64,000 bases of DNA from BPIH01 sp042408925. Its GTDB lineage: Bacteria > Chloroflexota > Limnocylindria > Limnocylindrales > CSP1-4. The notes beneath the pieces were generated by a model, which saw nothing but the letters and a program-made list of their open reading frames with translations, searched no databases and was not told the origin of the DNA. The DNA lies in the NCBI GenBank assembly GCA_042408925.1, contig JBHOQO010000012.1:1-64000 (forward strand). Direction: 5' to 3'. This document shows, one piece after another, positions 1-8,850 of the stretch (positions within the stretch are counted from its first letter, which is position 1; every line of letters begins with the position of its first letter). The translations under genes were made by a program, and so were the position numbers.

Positions 1-46
1 GCCGGAGCGGCGGCGGGAGCGACCGCCCCGCGGCGGCCGTCCCGAG

Positions 47-601
47 ATGTCGCCGCTCGCCGAGCGCGACGTCGCCGAGCTCAGCCCCGCCCGGGCGTCG
101 CTCGCCGCGGAGCAGGCCGAGGTGGGCGCCGCCGCCACTCCCGAGGACCTCGCCGTCGCCAAGGAGATCCTCGCCGAGCTCATGGCCCGGATGGGTTTCC
201 GGGTCCGGATCGACGTCATCGCCGGCGAGACGAGTCGCCTGAACGTCGTCGGCGAGGGTGGCCGGCAGTCCCTCGGGGCCCTCATCGGGCGCAAGGGCGA
301 GCGACTCTCGGCGCTCCAGCACCTCCTCAATCTCATGCTGAGCAAGCGGCTGGGGAGCTGGACCCGGGTCCTCGTCGACGTCGAGGACTACCGCGGGCGC
401 CGGGAGCGGCAGCTCCGCGACCTCGCCTGGCGGGCGGCCGCGCGGGTCGTCGAGACCGGCAAGATGCTCCAGCTCGAGCCGATGCCGGCCCTGGAGCGGC
501 GTTGGGTCCACCTCGAGCTTCGCGACCACCCGGCGGTCGCCACCCAGTCGATCGGCGAGGAACCGAATCGGCGGGTCGTCGTCCTGCCGAGGCCGGAGTA
601 G
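47..601 (+). CDS. jag: KhpB/Jag RNA-binding protein (KH + R3H)
   Basis: A 184-residue single-strand nucleic-acid-binding protein of the Jag/KhpB family, which with KhpA binds RNA and affects cell elongation in Gram-positive bacteria. A KH domain spans roughly residues 52-112 with the GxxG loop at G81-R-K-G84. An R3H domain follows at about 115-183 with the R-x3-H signature at R151/H155. There is no separate N-terminal Jag_N domain. The reading frame stays open to the left window edge and no Shine-Dalgarno (SD) sequence precedes ATG 47, so the true start may lie outside. In most genomes jag follows rpmH-rnpA-yidC next to the origin; those genes would be to the left. Family assignment is firm, the start less so. 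Confidence 0.88.
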   Translation: MSPLAERDVAELSPARASLAAEQAEVGAAATPEDLAVAKEILAELMARMGFRVRIDVIAGETSRLNVVGEGGRQSLGALIGRKGERLSALQHLLNLMLSKRLGSWTRVLVDVEDYRGRRERQLRDLAWRAAARVVETGKMLQLEPMPALERRWVHLELRDHPAVATQSIGEEPNRRVVVLPRPE

Positions 602-812
602 GGGCGATCCGTGCCGAGGGGGGACGTTCGGGGGATGGTCGGATCGGCCGGGGCGAGGCAGGCTCGCGGCGGACCGTCATGGAAATGCCCAGGCCTCGAT
701 GGCGCCGCCGTGACCGGTCGGGGCCGCACCGCTCGGTGCGCACGCGACTCGCCGGCCGGGGTGTCCGCGCGCGTTTATGGACCATCGACCGGGTCCTGCT
801 AGGATGCCGCCC

Positions 813-2771
813 ATGACGAGCGAAGTCCTGCCCGAGGTCATCGCCGAGCGCCCGACCGCCGTCGACCTGCCGGGTCGGAGCCCCTGGCTCCGCTTCGGCC
901 TCGCGTTCCTCATCGGGCTGCTCGTCGTCTTCGGCCTCGCCACCGCGGCCCTCTACGCCTACGAGCAGACGTACGCCGGGCGGATCCTCCCGGGCGTCCG
1001 GATCGGGTCGGTCGACCTCTCGGGGCTCGACCCGGAGACGGCCGCCGCGCGTCTCGCCGCGGCCTACGCGCCCCTCGCCGGGGGCGAGATCCGTCTCGTT
1101 GCCGACGGCGCGGAACGCCTCCTGCCCCTCGATCAGATCGGCCGGGGCCCGGACGTCGAGGCGATGGCCGCCGCAGCGATGGCGGTCGGCCGGAGCGGCT
1201 CGCCCTTCGAGCGGGCGATCATCGAGGTTCGAACCGCGGTCGCCGGGGTCGAGCTGGCCCCGCTCGTCCGCTACGACGCTGCCGCCCTCGAGCATCGCCT
1301 CGCGGCGACCCTGGCGAGCCTCGAGCGCCCTCCGCAGGATGCCGCGGTCCGAGACGGCGAGGCCGGGTTCGTCGTCGAGCCCGGCTACTACGGCTTGGCC
1401 GTCGACGAGGCGGCGATCCTCGCCCGGGTTCGGGGGGCGCTCGCCGCCCCGTCGCCGATCGGGACGCTGACGATCGCGGTCGAGCGGACCTCGGTCCGCC
1501 CGGCGGTGACGACGATCGACGCCGAGATCGCCAAGACGCGGGCCGAGCGGATGGCCGCCGACCTCCTCGTCACGGCCGGGCCGGACCACTGGACGATCGA
1601 CGGCTCGACGGTCCGGCGCTGGCTCCGCTTCGAAGTCACGAGCGACGGCCGCTACCTACCGGTCGTCGACACGGAGCAGGTCGCCCGGTCGCTCGGCGAC
1701 CTGGCGAAGAAGGTCGCCCGCAAGCCGCAGGACGCGCGCTTCCTGACCGGCCGAAACGGGCAGGTCGTCGGCGTCGAGGCCGGGGTCGATGGTCGGGAGC
1801 TGGACGTCGGCCCCACGGTCGAGCGGATCGTCGCGGCTCTGAACCGGCGGGGAGCCGAGGCGGCGGACGGGCCGGTCGAGCTCGCCGTCCGGAGCATCGC
1901 GCCGGCGCTGACGACGGAGGAAGCCGAGAAGGTCGCCCCGCAGATGACGAAGATCTCCCAGTGGACGACCTACTTCGAGATCAGCGAGCGGAACGGCTTC
2001 GGGGCCAACATCTGGATCCCGGCCCGGGACATCGACGGTCAGGTCGTCGGGCCGGGGGAGACCTTCGACTTCTGGAAGGCGCTCGGGCCGATCACGTACG
2101 AACGCGGCTACCGCGACGGCGGGGCGATCATCAACGGCAAGACCGAGCCGACCGGCGCCCTCGCCGGGGGCATCTGCTCGACGTCGACGACGCTCTTCAA
2201 CGCCGCCCTCCGGGCCGGGTTCAAGATGGGGGCGCGCCGGAACCACTACTACTACATCTCCCGCTATCCCCTCGGGCTCGACGCCACCGTCTTCCAGAGC
2301 GCCTCGGGCTCGGTCCAGACGATGTCCTGGACGAACGACACCCCGTACCCGGTCCTCATCCGCGGCTACACGGGCCGCAGCGGCGGCCGGGGCTACGTGC
2401 GGTTCGAGCTCTGGAGCGTCCCGAACGGCCGGACGGTCAGCTTCACGAAGCCGATCGTCAAAAACGTCAAGAAGGCGACCGATACGGTCGAGTACACGAG
2501 CACGCTCCCGGCCGGGGTCCGGAAGCGGGTCGAGTACCCGGTCGACGGGATGGACGTCTGGGTCACCCGGACGGTCCGCGACCGCTCCGGCGCGATCATC
2601 CATCAGGAGACGTACTACTCCCACTACACCCGGATCACCGGGGTCGTCCTCGTCGGGACCGGCGGTTCGAAGTCGACGGGTGGCGGGGGCACGCCGGCCC
2701 CGAGCCCGACCCCGGCCCCCAGCCAGGAACCCGCCCCGAGCCCGACCCCGGCCCCCAGCCCCAACCCGTAG
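813..2771 (+). CDS. VanW family protein with PG-binding-like repeats
   Basis: A 652-residue cell-surface protein. An N-terminal hydrophobic helix (about residues 25-48) acts as signal anchor, followed by a long extracellular part resembling the YoaR-type domains that precede VanW, then the VanW domain at about 386-540 (GPGETFDFW and GGICSTSTTLFNAA segments). The C-terminus is a Pro/Ser/Ala-rich tail made by a DNA repeat and probably runs through the wall. VanW function is unknown; the name comes from vancomycin-resistance clusters and does not imply resistance here. ATG 813 is chosen because AGGA lies 8 bases upstream; ATGs at 777 and 804 are in frame. It converges on the downstream transporter. 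Confidence 0.82.
   Translation: MTSEVLPEVIAERPTAVDLPGRSPWLRFGLAFLIGLLVVFGLATAALYAYEQTYAGRILPGVRIGSVDLSGLDPETAAARLAAAYAPLAGGEIRLVADGAERLLPLDQIGRGPDVEAMAAAAMAVGRSGSPFERAIIEVRTAVAGVELAPLVRYDAAALEHRLAATLASLERPPQDAAVRDGEAGFVVEPGYYGLAVDEAAILARVRGALAAPSPIGTLTIAVERTSVRPAVTTIDAEIAKTRAERMAADLLVTAGPDHWTIDGSTVRRWLRFEVTSDGRYLPVVDTEQVARSLGDLAKKVARKPQDARFLTGRNGQVVGVEAGVDGRELDVGPTVERIVAALNRRGAEAADGPVELAVRSIAPALTTEEAEKVAPQMTKISQWTTYFEISERNGFGANIWIPARDIDGQVVGPGETFDFWKALGPITYERGYRDGGAIINGKTEPTGALAGGICSTSTTLFNAALRAGFKMGARRNHYYYISRYPLGLDATVFQSASGSVQTMSWTNDTPYPVLIRGYTGRSGGRGYVRFELWSVPNGRTVSFTKPIVKNVKKATDTVEYTSTLPAGVRKRVEYPVDGMDVWVTRTVRDRSGAIIHQETYYSHYTRITGVVLVGTGGSKSTGGGGTPAPSPTPAPSQEPAPSPTPAPSPNP
2697..2760 (+). 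repeat. 28-base direct repeat in the VanW-protein tail
   Basis: Two identical 28-base copies (2697-2724 and 2733-2760) with a 36-base period encode the Pro-rich SPTPAPS-type tail. It is in frame and explains the low-complexity C-terminus; it probably expands or contracts by slippage. Confidence 0.8.
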
Positions 2772-2792
2772 GCTCGTGACCGGGTCGCCGAG

Positions 2793-4025
2793 CTAGCCGA
2801 CGGCCGGCCCCTCGGCCGGTCGGCCGAGCCCGGGCGGCACGAACCGCCAGGCGCTCGCGACGAGGCCGACGGCCGTCGCGACGAGGAGCCAGAGCCCGGC
2901 CGCGAAGTTCCCGAGCCCGTCCCGGAGCACGCCGAGGACGAGCGGGCCGACGGCCGAGAGGACGTAGCCGCCGAGGAGCATGATCGCCGCCAGGCGGCCG
3001 ACCTCGTGGGGATCGGCGGCGATGTCGACGGGGAGCGTCATGGCGAGCGGGAAGACGGCCCCGAGCCCCAGGCCGAGGATGGCGACCCACACGACGGCGA
3101 GGCCCGGCACGGTCGTGAGGCCGAGGAGCCCGGTCACCGAGAGGAGACTCGAGGCGACGAGCTGGAACCGCCGTTCGCCCCACCGGTCGGCGAGGATGGG
3201 AACGCCAAGGACGCTGACGAGGGAGACGCCGTTCATGAGCGCGACGAGGAACCCGGCCGCGACCTCGCTCCAACCGCGCTCGATCTGGATGAGCGGGAGC
3301 CAGGCGATGACGGCGTAGAAGAGGACGGACTGGAGGCCGAAGACGAGGGCGAGGGCCCAGCCGCGGCGGTCGCGCCACGGGATCGCCGGCGGGTCGTCGG
3401 CCGCCATCGGATCGCCGGTCGCGGTCGGGGCCCTGCGACGGGCGCCGCGCCCGGTCGGGCGCTCGAGGCCGATCCAGGCGAGGAGGGAGCCGCCGGCCGC
3501 GAGGGCGAAGATCGCGAGCGTCCGGCGCCAGTCGCCGGTCGGTCCGGAGAGGGGGACGGCCGCGGCGCCGGAGACCGTCGCCCCGACGATGATCCCGGTC
3601 GCGTACGCCCCCGTCGCGAGGGCCGGCCGGTCCGGGACGCGATCGTGGACGACGATCGGGAGGATGGGGCCGACGAGGCCGATCCCGACGCCCACGGCGA
3701 ACGTCGTCGCCATGACGGCGACGGCGTCGGGGGCGATCGCCCGGAGGAGGCCAAAGCCGGCGACGGCGGCGACGGCGAGGGCGACCGCGGTCTCGGCGCC
3801 CACCCGGCGGGCCAGCCACGAGCCGAGCGGGGCGAAGAGCCCCATGCAGAAGACCGGGATCGCCCCGAGGAGGCCGGCCGGTCCGTGGCCGATCCCGAGA
3901 TCCCGCTCGATGGCGGGCAGGAGCGGACCGATCCCCACGATGGGTGGTCGGAGGGCGAGGGCGACGAGGAAGAGCGCGGCGATCGTCGGCCCGAGGGCCG
4001 CGCCGCGGCGATGATTCGGGGGCAC
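2793..4025 (-). CDS. MFS transporter, CynX/NimT-like
   Basis: An integral membrane protein of about 410 residues with around 12 hydrophobic segments typical of the major facilitator superfamily. The opening segment (ALRPPIVGIGPLLPAI) and the mid-protein cytoplasmic loop resemble CynX/NimT-type carriers for cyanate or nitroimidazole-like solutes; the real substrate cannot be told from sequence. The frame runs upstream to 4172, but the first hydrophobic helix begins just after GTG 4025, so that start is preferred; no clear SD is visible for either. It is convergent with the VanW gene and stands alone with no accessory protein beside it. The family call is reliable, the substrate is not. Confidence 0.75.
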   Translation of the reverse strand: MPPNHRRGAALGPTIAALFLVALALRPPIVGIGPLLPAIERDLGIGHGPAGLLGAIPVFCMGLFAPLGSWLARRVGAETAVALAVAAVAGFGLLRAIAPDAVAVMATTFAVGVGIGLVGPILPIVVHDRVPDRPALATGAYATGIIVGATVSGAAAVPLSGPTGDWRRTLAIFALAAGGSLLAWIGLERPTGRGARRRAPTATGDPMAADDPPAIPWRDRRGWALALVFGLQSVLFYAVIAWLPLIQIERGWSEVAAGFLVALMNGVSLVSVLGVPILADRWGERRFQLVASSLLSVTGLLGLTTVPGLAVVWVAILGLGLGAVFPLAMTLPVDIAADPHEVGRLAAIMLLGGYVLSAVGPLVLGVLRDGLGNFAAGLWLLVATAVGLVASAWRFVPPGLGRPAEGPAVG

Positions 4026-4647
4026 GGAGGGATCGTACCCGGAACGGGGTTGGGCTGGGACGACCGGCTGGTGGGGCCGCTCGTTCGTCCCTCCCCAAGC
4101 GGGCTCGGGTCCGGCCCCGGCGCGCGACGAGGCGGAGCAGCGCCGGAGCTCGCCGTCCCGGCGGACGTTCACGGGCTTGTTCCGCGGCCCGGATCACGGG
4201 GCCGGACGGAGAGGTGATCGGCACGGCCGATCTCCTGCCCGGCACACCACCCGCGTTCGAGGGCGATCCAACCGGGACCCGCTTCCTGCTCGTCACCGAG
4301 CCGGTCGCCGGCCGGGCCTGGCAGCTCGTCGCCGACCGATCGGGCGATGTCGTGCTCGCCGACCGCCGCAGCCTAGGCAGGATCGAGGACCTCGACTCGC
4401 CGCTCGCCCGCTGAGGGAGGGTAGTACGCCCGTCGGCGCCCGCGCGTCGCCCGTCATTCCCCGGCTCGGCGCCACGACCCGGGACTGGAGCGGAGCGGTA
4501 TTCGCGCCGAACACTTTCAACCATCCGCCCGCCGCCCAGCCACGACGCCGAAGGGCGGGAGCGTCGCCGGCCGGGCGACCGGACGGAGTGGGCGAGGCGC
4601 CCCCTGCCGGGCGCTCGACATCGACGACAGAGGAGGTTCGGCAACCG
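4026..4647. other. Intergenic stretch before the flagellar regulator
   Basis: About 620 bases separate the divergent MFS and regulator genes. A possible 66-codon ORF (4214-4414) is the only coding signal. An AT-richer island around 4498-4525, unusual for this DNA, may hold the regulator promoter, but no -35/-10 pair is convincing. Confidence 0.4.
4214..4414 (+). CDS. Possible small hypothetical protein
   Basis: A possible 66-residue protein starting at GTG 4214 with GGAG only two bases upstream. Its translation (FLLVTEPVAGRAWQLVADRSG, given here only in part as the FLLVTEP and WQLVADR segments) has balanced composition and alternating hydrophobic residues, unlike the Arg/Pro-rich shadow frames that fill this GC-rich DNA. 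The frame is open further upstream without a good start, so it may be the remnant of a longer gene. No family is recognised. Support is weak. Confidence 0.25.
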   Translation: MIGTADLLPGTPPAFEGDPTGTRFLLVTEPVAGRAWQLVADRSGDVVLADRRSLGRIEDLDSPLAR

Positions 4648-5352
4648 ATGGCGATCGCGACCCACCCAGCAGCCCTCCACCGACGCCGCCCGCCATTCGT
4701 CGCTCCGCGACCCACCGAGCGGTCCCGGCCTGCCCCGCACGCCCTCGTCGTGCACCACGCCGATGTCGTCCGGGCGGGCGTGGCGACCGTCCTCGCGTCG
4801 GGCGCTCACTGTGAGGTGACGAATGCCAGCTCGATCTTCGAGGCCCTGCGGATGGCGCAGATGCGCCATCCGCAGGTCGTCCTCTTCGACTACCCGCCGA
4901 ACGAGGGAGCCGAGGCGTGTCGGCTGCTCGCGGGGCTCTGGCCGCGGCCGCGTCTGGTGGCCCTCGCCGGCAAGGCCAGTGACGTTTCGCCGGCAGAGGC
5001 GATCCGCGCCGGAGCGGATGCCGTCGTCGCGCTCGACAGCGTCAGCCGCGAGACGCTCGTCCTGCTCGTCGGCCGGGTCCTTGACGGGATGCGGCCGCTC
5101 GTCGCGGGCTTCGCGCAGGCCCCCCTGGAGGCCGAGCGGTGCGACGACGACCCGAAGGCCGCCCTGACCCCCCGCGAGCGCGAGATGCTGTACCTCATCG
5201 GTGAGGGGCTCTCGAACCGCGAGATCGCCCAGGCCCTCGTCCTGTCGGTCAAGACGGTCGAGACGCACCGGGCGAACCTCGCCCGCAAGCTCGGCATCCG
5301 CTCGCGAGCCGGCCTCATGCGGCTCGCCATCTCGGCCAACCCCGTCAGCTGA
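4648..5352 (+). CDS. LuxR-type regulator with degenerate receiver domain
   Basis: A 234-residue protein in NarL/LuxR architecture: a receiver-like domain at about 31-150 and a LuxR helix-turn-helix at 171-225 (LTPREREMLYLI, SNREIAQAL, VKTVETHRANL). The helix-turn-helix is complete, so DNA binding is likely. The receiver keeps the acceptor position (D81) but has His36-His37 in place of the acidic pair that binds Mg, Ala107 in place of the switch Thr/Ser, and Leu129 in place of the conserved Lys. Normal phosphorylation switching is therefore unlikely. ATG 4648 has AGGAGG 11 bases upstream. It stands 41 bases before flbD at the head of the flagellar run, a natural place for a flagellar activator; that role is inference. 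Confidence 0.8.
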   Translation: MAIATHPAALHRRRPPFVAPRPTERSRPAPHALVVHHADVVRAGVATVLASGAHCEVTNASSIFEALRMAQMRHPQVVLFDYPPNEGAEACRLLAGLWPRPRLVALAGKASDVSPAEAIRAGADAVVALDSVSRETLVLLVGRVLDGMRPLVAGFAQAPLEAERCDDDPKAALTPREREMLYLIGEGLSNREIAQALVLSVKTVETHRANLARKLGIRSRAGLMRLAISANPVS

Positions 5353-5393
5353 CGCGCGCGGGCCGACTGCCTACCCCCGAGCGCTGCCGCGCC

Positions 5394-5708
5394 ATGATCC
5401 CGCTCACCCGCCCCGACGGCTCCTGTCTCCTCGTCAACCCCGACCGGATCGAGACGGTCGAGGAGACGCCGGACACCGTCATCACCCTCGCCGACGGGAA
5501 GAGGCTCCTCGTCCGGGAGCCGGCGGCGACCGTTGCCCAACGCTTCATCGGCTACAAGCGGGCGGTCCACGCCGGGGCGCGCTACGGCGGCCGGCGGCAG
5601 ACCGACCCGGAGGCCGTCGATGACCCGCTCCGGTACGGCCACCCGAACCGGCCGAACATCCGCTCGCTCGGCGAGACCGAGTCGTCAGCCCGGGAGACCG
5701 AGGGATGA
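5394..5708 (+). CDS. flbD: FlbD family flagellar protein
   Basis: A 104-residue protein matching the small FlbD/SwrD family found beside motA in Gram-positive and spirochaete flagellar operons; in Bacillus SwrD raises motor torque. The family core is at residues 1-50 (MIPLTRPDG, NPDRIETVEETPDTVITL, GKRLLV). The last 45 residues form a polar extension beyond the usual length of about 70-80. It overlaps motA by four bases (ATGA), consistent with a role in stator function. Confidence 0.85.
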   Translation: MIPLTRPDGSCLLVNPDRIETVEETPDTVITLADGKRLLVREPAATVAQRFIGYKRAVHAGARYGGRRQTDPEAVDDPLRYGHPNRPNIRSLGETESSARETEG

Positions 5709-6514
5709 TTGGCGTTCTCATCGGCGTCGTCGCCGTCATCGCGACGTTTGTCCTCAAGGGTGTCAGCCCGACCATCCTCATCAACCTGCCATCGATCATG
5801 ATCGTCCTCGTCGGGACGGCGGGGGCAACGATCGCGTCCTTCGGCCTCGGTGAGTTCAAGAAGGCGCCGACGCTCCTGCGGCTGGCCCTCAGCCGTAGCC
5901 ACTACGACCTCCTCGGGATCCGCGACCAGCTCGTCGCGTTCGCCGAGCGGGCCCGCCGGGATGGCCTGCTGGCCCTCGATTCGGACCTCGACACGGTTCG
6001 CGATCCGTTCCTCCGCCGCGGCCTCCAGATGATCATCGACGGCCTCGAGCCCGAGACGGTCGAGACGGTGCTGGAGCTCGACACCGTCGCCCTCAAGGAG
6101 CGGCACGCCCACGGGGCGACGATGTTCCAGATGATGGCCGGCTACGCGCCGACGTTCGGCATCCTCGGCGCGGTCATGGGCCTCATCGCCGTCATGGCCC
6201 ACCTGTCGGAGCCCGAGAAGCTCGCCATGGGGATCCAGGTCGCCTTCATCGCCACGCTCATCGCCGTCGGGGTGGCGAACATCCTCTTCATGCCGGTCGC
6301 CGTGGCGCTCCGCGGGCGCTCGGCCGAGGAAGTCCGAGCCCGGGAGATGGCGCTCGCCGGCATCCTCGCCATCCAGGCCGGCGACAACCCGCGGATCGTC
6401 GCCCAGAAGCTCGACAGCTTCATCCCGCCGAAGCTCCTCGCCGCCGCCCGCGAGCGGAGGGCTCGCCTGGCCTCCGGCCTGGCCTCGGCGGAGCCGGCCG
6501 GGGAGGCAGCGTAA
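5705..6514 (+). CDS. motA: Flagellar motor stator protein MotA
   Basis: A 269-residue inner stator subunit that couples ion flow to torque on FliG. Four hydrophobic segments are visible: about 1-19, 24-47, 137-161 and 176-200, with the large cytoplasmic loop between the second and third. The segment GYAPTFGILGAVMGLI is the conserved third-helix motif. The length is typical. It overlaps flbD at its start and motB by one base (TAATG) at its end, so the two stator subunits are translationally coupled. Whether it carries protons or sodium cannot be decided here. Confidence 0.93.
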   Translation: MIGVLIGVVAVIATFVLKGVSPTILINLPSIMIVLVGTAGATIASFGLGEFKKAPTLLRLALSRSHYDLLGIRDQLVAFAERARRDGLLALDSDLDTVRDPFLRRGLQMIIDGLEPETVETVLELDTVALKERHAHGATMFQMMAGYAPTFGILGAVMGLIAVMAHLSEPEKLAMGIQVAFIATLIAVGVANILFMPVAVALRGRSAEEVRAREMALAGILAIQAGDNPRIVAQKLDSFIPPKLLAAARERRARLASGLASAEPAGEAA

Positions 6515-7329
6515 TGACTCGCCGTGGGTCCGCCGGCGACCGTGGCGGCGTTCACGCCGACGAGCGCTGGCTCGTCACGTACGCCGACATGCTCACGCTC
6601 CTCCTCGCGCTCTTCGTCACCCTCTACGCGCTGTCGGACACGGACATGCGGAAGTTCGCCGCCCTCGCCAAGAGTCTCGCCGCGGCCTTCAGCACCGACA
6701 TCTTCAGCGGGCAGCGCGCGTTCACGATCACGAGCGGCCAGGAGTCGGTTCCCGACGTCGCCCAGTTCGACGCCGGGAACGGCCTGGTCTCCGACTACCG
6801 AACGATCCAAGCCGCCGTCACCGACTACGTCGTCGAGCGCGGCCTCAACGGACAGGTCACGGTCGAGCCGGTCGCCGAGGGGATCGCGATCCGAATCTCG
6901 AGCTCGCTGCTCTTCCGTCGTGGCCGGGCGACGCTCGCTCCCGAGACGGTCGATGTCGTCGACCGCGTCGCTCAGGTCGTGCTCCCCCTGCCGAACGCGA
7001 TCCGGATCGAGGGCCACACCGACAACGTCCCGCCGGACGGCACCCTCTTCCGCGACAACTGGCAGCTCTCGACCGCGCGAGCCCTCGCGGTGCTCGACCG
7101 TTTCGTGGCCGACGGCATCGCCCCCCAGCGACTGTCCGCCGCCGGCTACGGCGAGTACCGCCCGATCAGCCCGAACGTCGACGAGGCGAGCCGGTCGAAG
7201 AACCGCCGGGTCGACATCCTCGTGCTCTATCCCGACGACCGGCGACCCGTGCCGGTCCCGTCGCCAGCCAAATCGTTCGACCCGATCGGCCTGCCGATCG
7301 AGCCAGAACTGCCAGGAGGACGACCGTGA
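6514..7329 (+). CDS. motB: Flagellar motor stator protein MotB
   Basis: A 271-residue stator subunit. One transmembrane helix at about 19-42 contains the ion-binding aspartate D25 in the TYADMLTLLLALF motif. The C-terminal OmpA-like peptidoglycan-binding domain (about 150-245) has the GHTDN and NWQLSTARA motifs that anchor the stator to the wall. A short proline-rich tail follows. The gene overlaps motA by one base and fliL by four (GTGA). Confidence 0.94.
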   Translation: MTRRGSAGDRGGVHADERWLVTYADMLTLLLALFVTLYALSDTDMRKFAALAKSLAAAFSTDIFSGQRAFTITSGQESVPDVAQFDAGNGLVSDYRTIQAAVTDYVVERGLNGQVTVEPVAEGIAIRISSSLLFRRGRATLAPETVDVVDRVAQVVLPLPNAIRIEGHTDNVPPDGTLFRDNWQLSTARALAVLDRFVADGIAPQRLSAAGYGEYRPISPNVDEASRSKNRRVDILVLYPDDRRPVPVPSPAKSFDPIGLPIEPELPGGRP

Positions 7330-7823
7330 AGCTGCCCCGCGGAAAACGCGCCATGGTCCTCCTCGGCCTGCCGATCGGTCTCGCCGCTGCGGCCGGGCTC
7401 GCCTTCACCCAGCTCGCCGTTGTGGGCGGAACCGAGCCGCGCGCGGTCCCTGATCCAGGTCCAGGTCAGCACGGCGCCATGCTGCCCCTCGAGAGTCGGA
7501 TCATCAACCTGCCGGCCGGCGGACCCTTCCGATACGTGAAGATCGGGCTGACGATCGAGCTTCGCCCTGAGTCGGCCGGGTTCTACGACCTGACCGGTGA
7601 GGCGCGAGCGGCAGCCGAAGAGGAGATCGTCGCTGCCGCCTCGCGCTTCTTGCCGCTCCTCTACGACGCCGTCGGGTCGGTGGTCGCCGGGTCGAGCGGA
7701 CCCGCCCTAGCGACGAGCGCCGGCCGGGCGGCCCTCAAGGCCGATCTCCTCGCGGCCGCCAGGCAGATCCTCGGCGAGCACGAGGTGCTCGCGGTCTACC
7801 TCACCGATCTCGTCATGCAGTAG
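7326..7823 (+). CDS. fliL: Flagellar basal body-associated protein FliL
   Basis: A 165-residue single-pass membrane protein. The N-terminal helix lies at about 9-30. The extracytoplasmic domain contains the segment with 'RYVKIGLTIELRPES' and ends 'VLAVYLTDLVMQ', the usual FliL finish. FliL forms a ring around MotA/B and helps stator activity. GTG 7326 has AGGAGG six bases upstream and overlaps the motB stop, which fixes the start. Confidence 0.88.
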   Translation: MKLPRGKRAMVLLGLPIGLAAAAGLAFTQLAVVGGTEPRAVPDPGPGQHGAMLPLESRIINLPAGGPFRYVKIGLTIELRPESAGFYDLTGEARAAAEEEIVAAASRFLPLLYDAVGSVVAGSSGPALATSAGRAALKADLLAAARQILGEHEVLAVYLTDLVMQ

Positions 7824-7833
7824 GGGTTCGACG

Positions 7834-8847
7834 ATGCTGTCGCAGGCAGAGATCGACACCCTCCTCGGGGCCATCGGCTCGGATGGGCCGACGCGCGACG
7901 TCGGGTCGCCCGCCTCGCCCGAGGTCTCGGCGCCCATCGGCGGCGGCGGCCGTGGTCGGCAGCGGACGGTTCGGCCATACGACTTCCGGCGGCCGGACAA
8001 GTTCTCCAAGGACCAACTGCGGACGCTCCAGGCCGTCCACGAGGACGTCGCCCGCCTCGTTGGTGGTCGACTCTCGGCGCGCCTTCGGTCCACCGTGGCC
8101 GTCAGTCTCGGGGCGACGGCTCAGATGGTCTTCGACGAGTTCGTCGCCGGCCTCACCCTGCCGACCCAGCTCGTCGTCGTCGAGGCCTCCGGCCTCGACG
8201 GACCGTTCCTCATCGACCTCGACCTCGACCTGGCGCTCGCCGCCATCGACCGCCTCCTCGGCGGGTCCGGGGCCCCGCCGCTCTCCCGCCGAGAGCCGAC
8301 GTCCATCGAGGACGCCCTCATCGACCGCCTCATCGAGGACATCGTGCCCGCCATCGGGGAGGGCTGGTCCCACCTCGCTGCCCTCGGCGTCCGCGTCGGC
8401 GAGAAGGCGCTGCGACCCGACCTCCTCCGGGTCGCCGCGCCCTCGGCCGTTACGGCTGTCCTGACGTTGCAGGTCCGTCTTGCGGGCCGGGGCGCGCCGC
8501 TTTCGATCTGCTATCCCCACGACTCGCTCGCCCCGGTCCTCCCTCGCCTCTCGCCGACGGCCTGGTACGGCCAGTCGGGCCGGGGCAACGGAGCGCTCCG
8601 GGACGCCCTCACCGATACCCTCGGGTCGGTCGAGATCCCCGTCGCCGCCGTTCTCGGGGGAACCGCGCTGTCGGTCGAGCAGCTCGCCGACCTCGCCCCC
8701 GGCGACGTCATTCGCCTCGACCAGCCGGCCGACGCGCCGATCGCCGTCTCGGTCATGGACCAGGCTCGCGCCTGGGGTCTTCCGGGCCGGGTCCGCGACC
8801 GGCTGGCCGTTCGGCTCGTCTCGCCCCTCGCTCCGCTGGAGGCCTGA
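7834..8847 (+). CDS. fliM: Flagellar switch protein FliM
   Basis: A 337-residue C-ring protein. The N-terminus LSQAEIDTLLGAI is the conserved CheY-phosphate binding peptide, so a chemotaxis pathway should exist elsewhere in the genome (no che gene is in this window). A Ser/Gly-rich linker is followed by the CheC-like middle domain and a C-terminal SpoA domain (about 258-333) that packs with FliN. It has a normal length for the family and lies ten bases after fliL. Confidence 0.93.
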   Translation: MLSQAEIDTLLGAIGSDGPTRDVGSPASPEVSAPIGGGGRGRQRTVRPYDFRRPDKFSKDQLRTLQAVHEDVARLVGGRLSARLRSTVAVSLGATAQMVFDEFVAGLTLPTQLVVVEASGLDGPFLIDLDLDLALAAIDRLLGGSGAPPLSRREPTSIEDALIDRLIEDIVPAIGEGWSHLAALGVRVGEKALRPDLLRVAAPSAVTAVLTLQVRLAGRGAPLSICYPHDSLAPVLPRLSPTAWYGQSGRGNGALRDALTDTLGSVEIPVAAVLGGTALSVEQLADLAPGDVIRLDQPADAPIAVSVMDQARAWGLPGRVRDRLAVRLVSPLAPLEA

Positions 8848-8850
8848 ACC

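Noticed and set aside
2635..5268. A 877-codon open frame on the minus strand
   Set aside because: It is antisense to or out of frame with the MFS and regulator genes, is Arg/Pro-rich and has no domain; an artefact of high GC.
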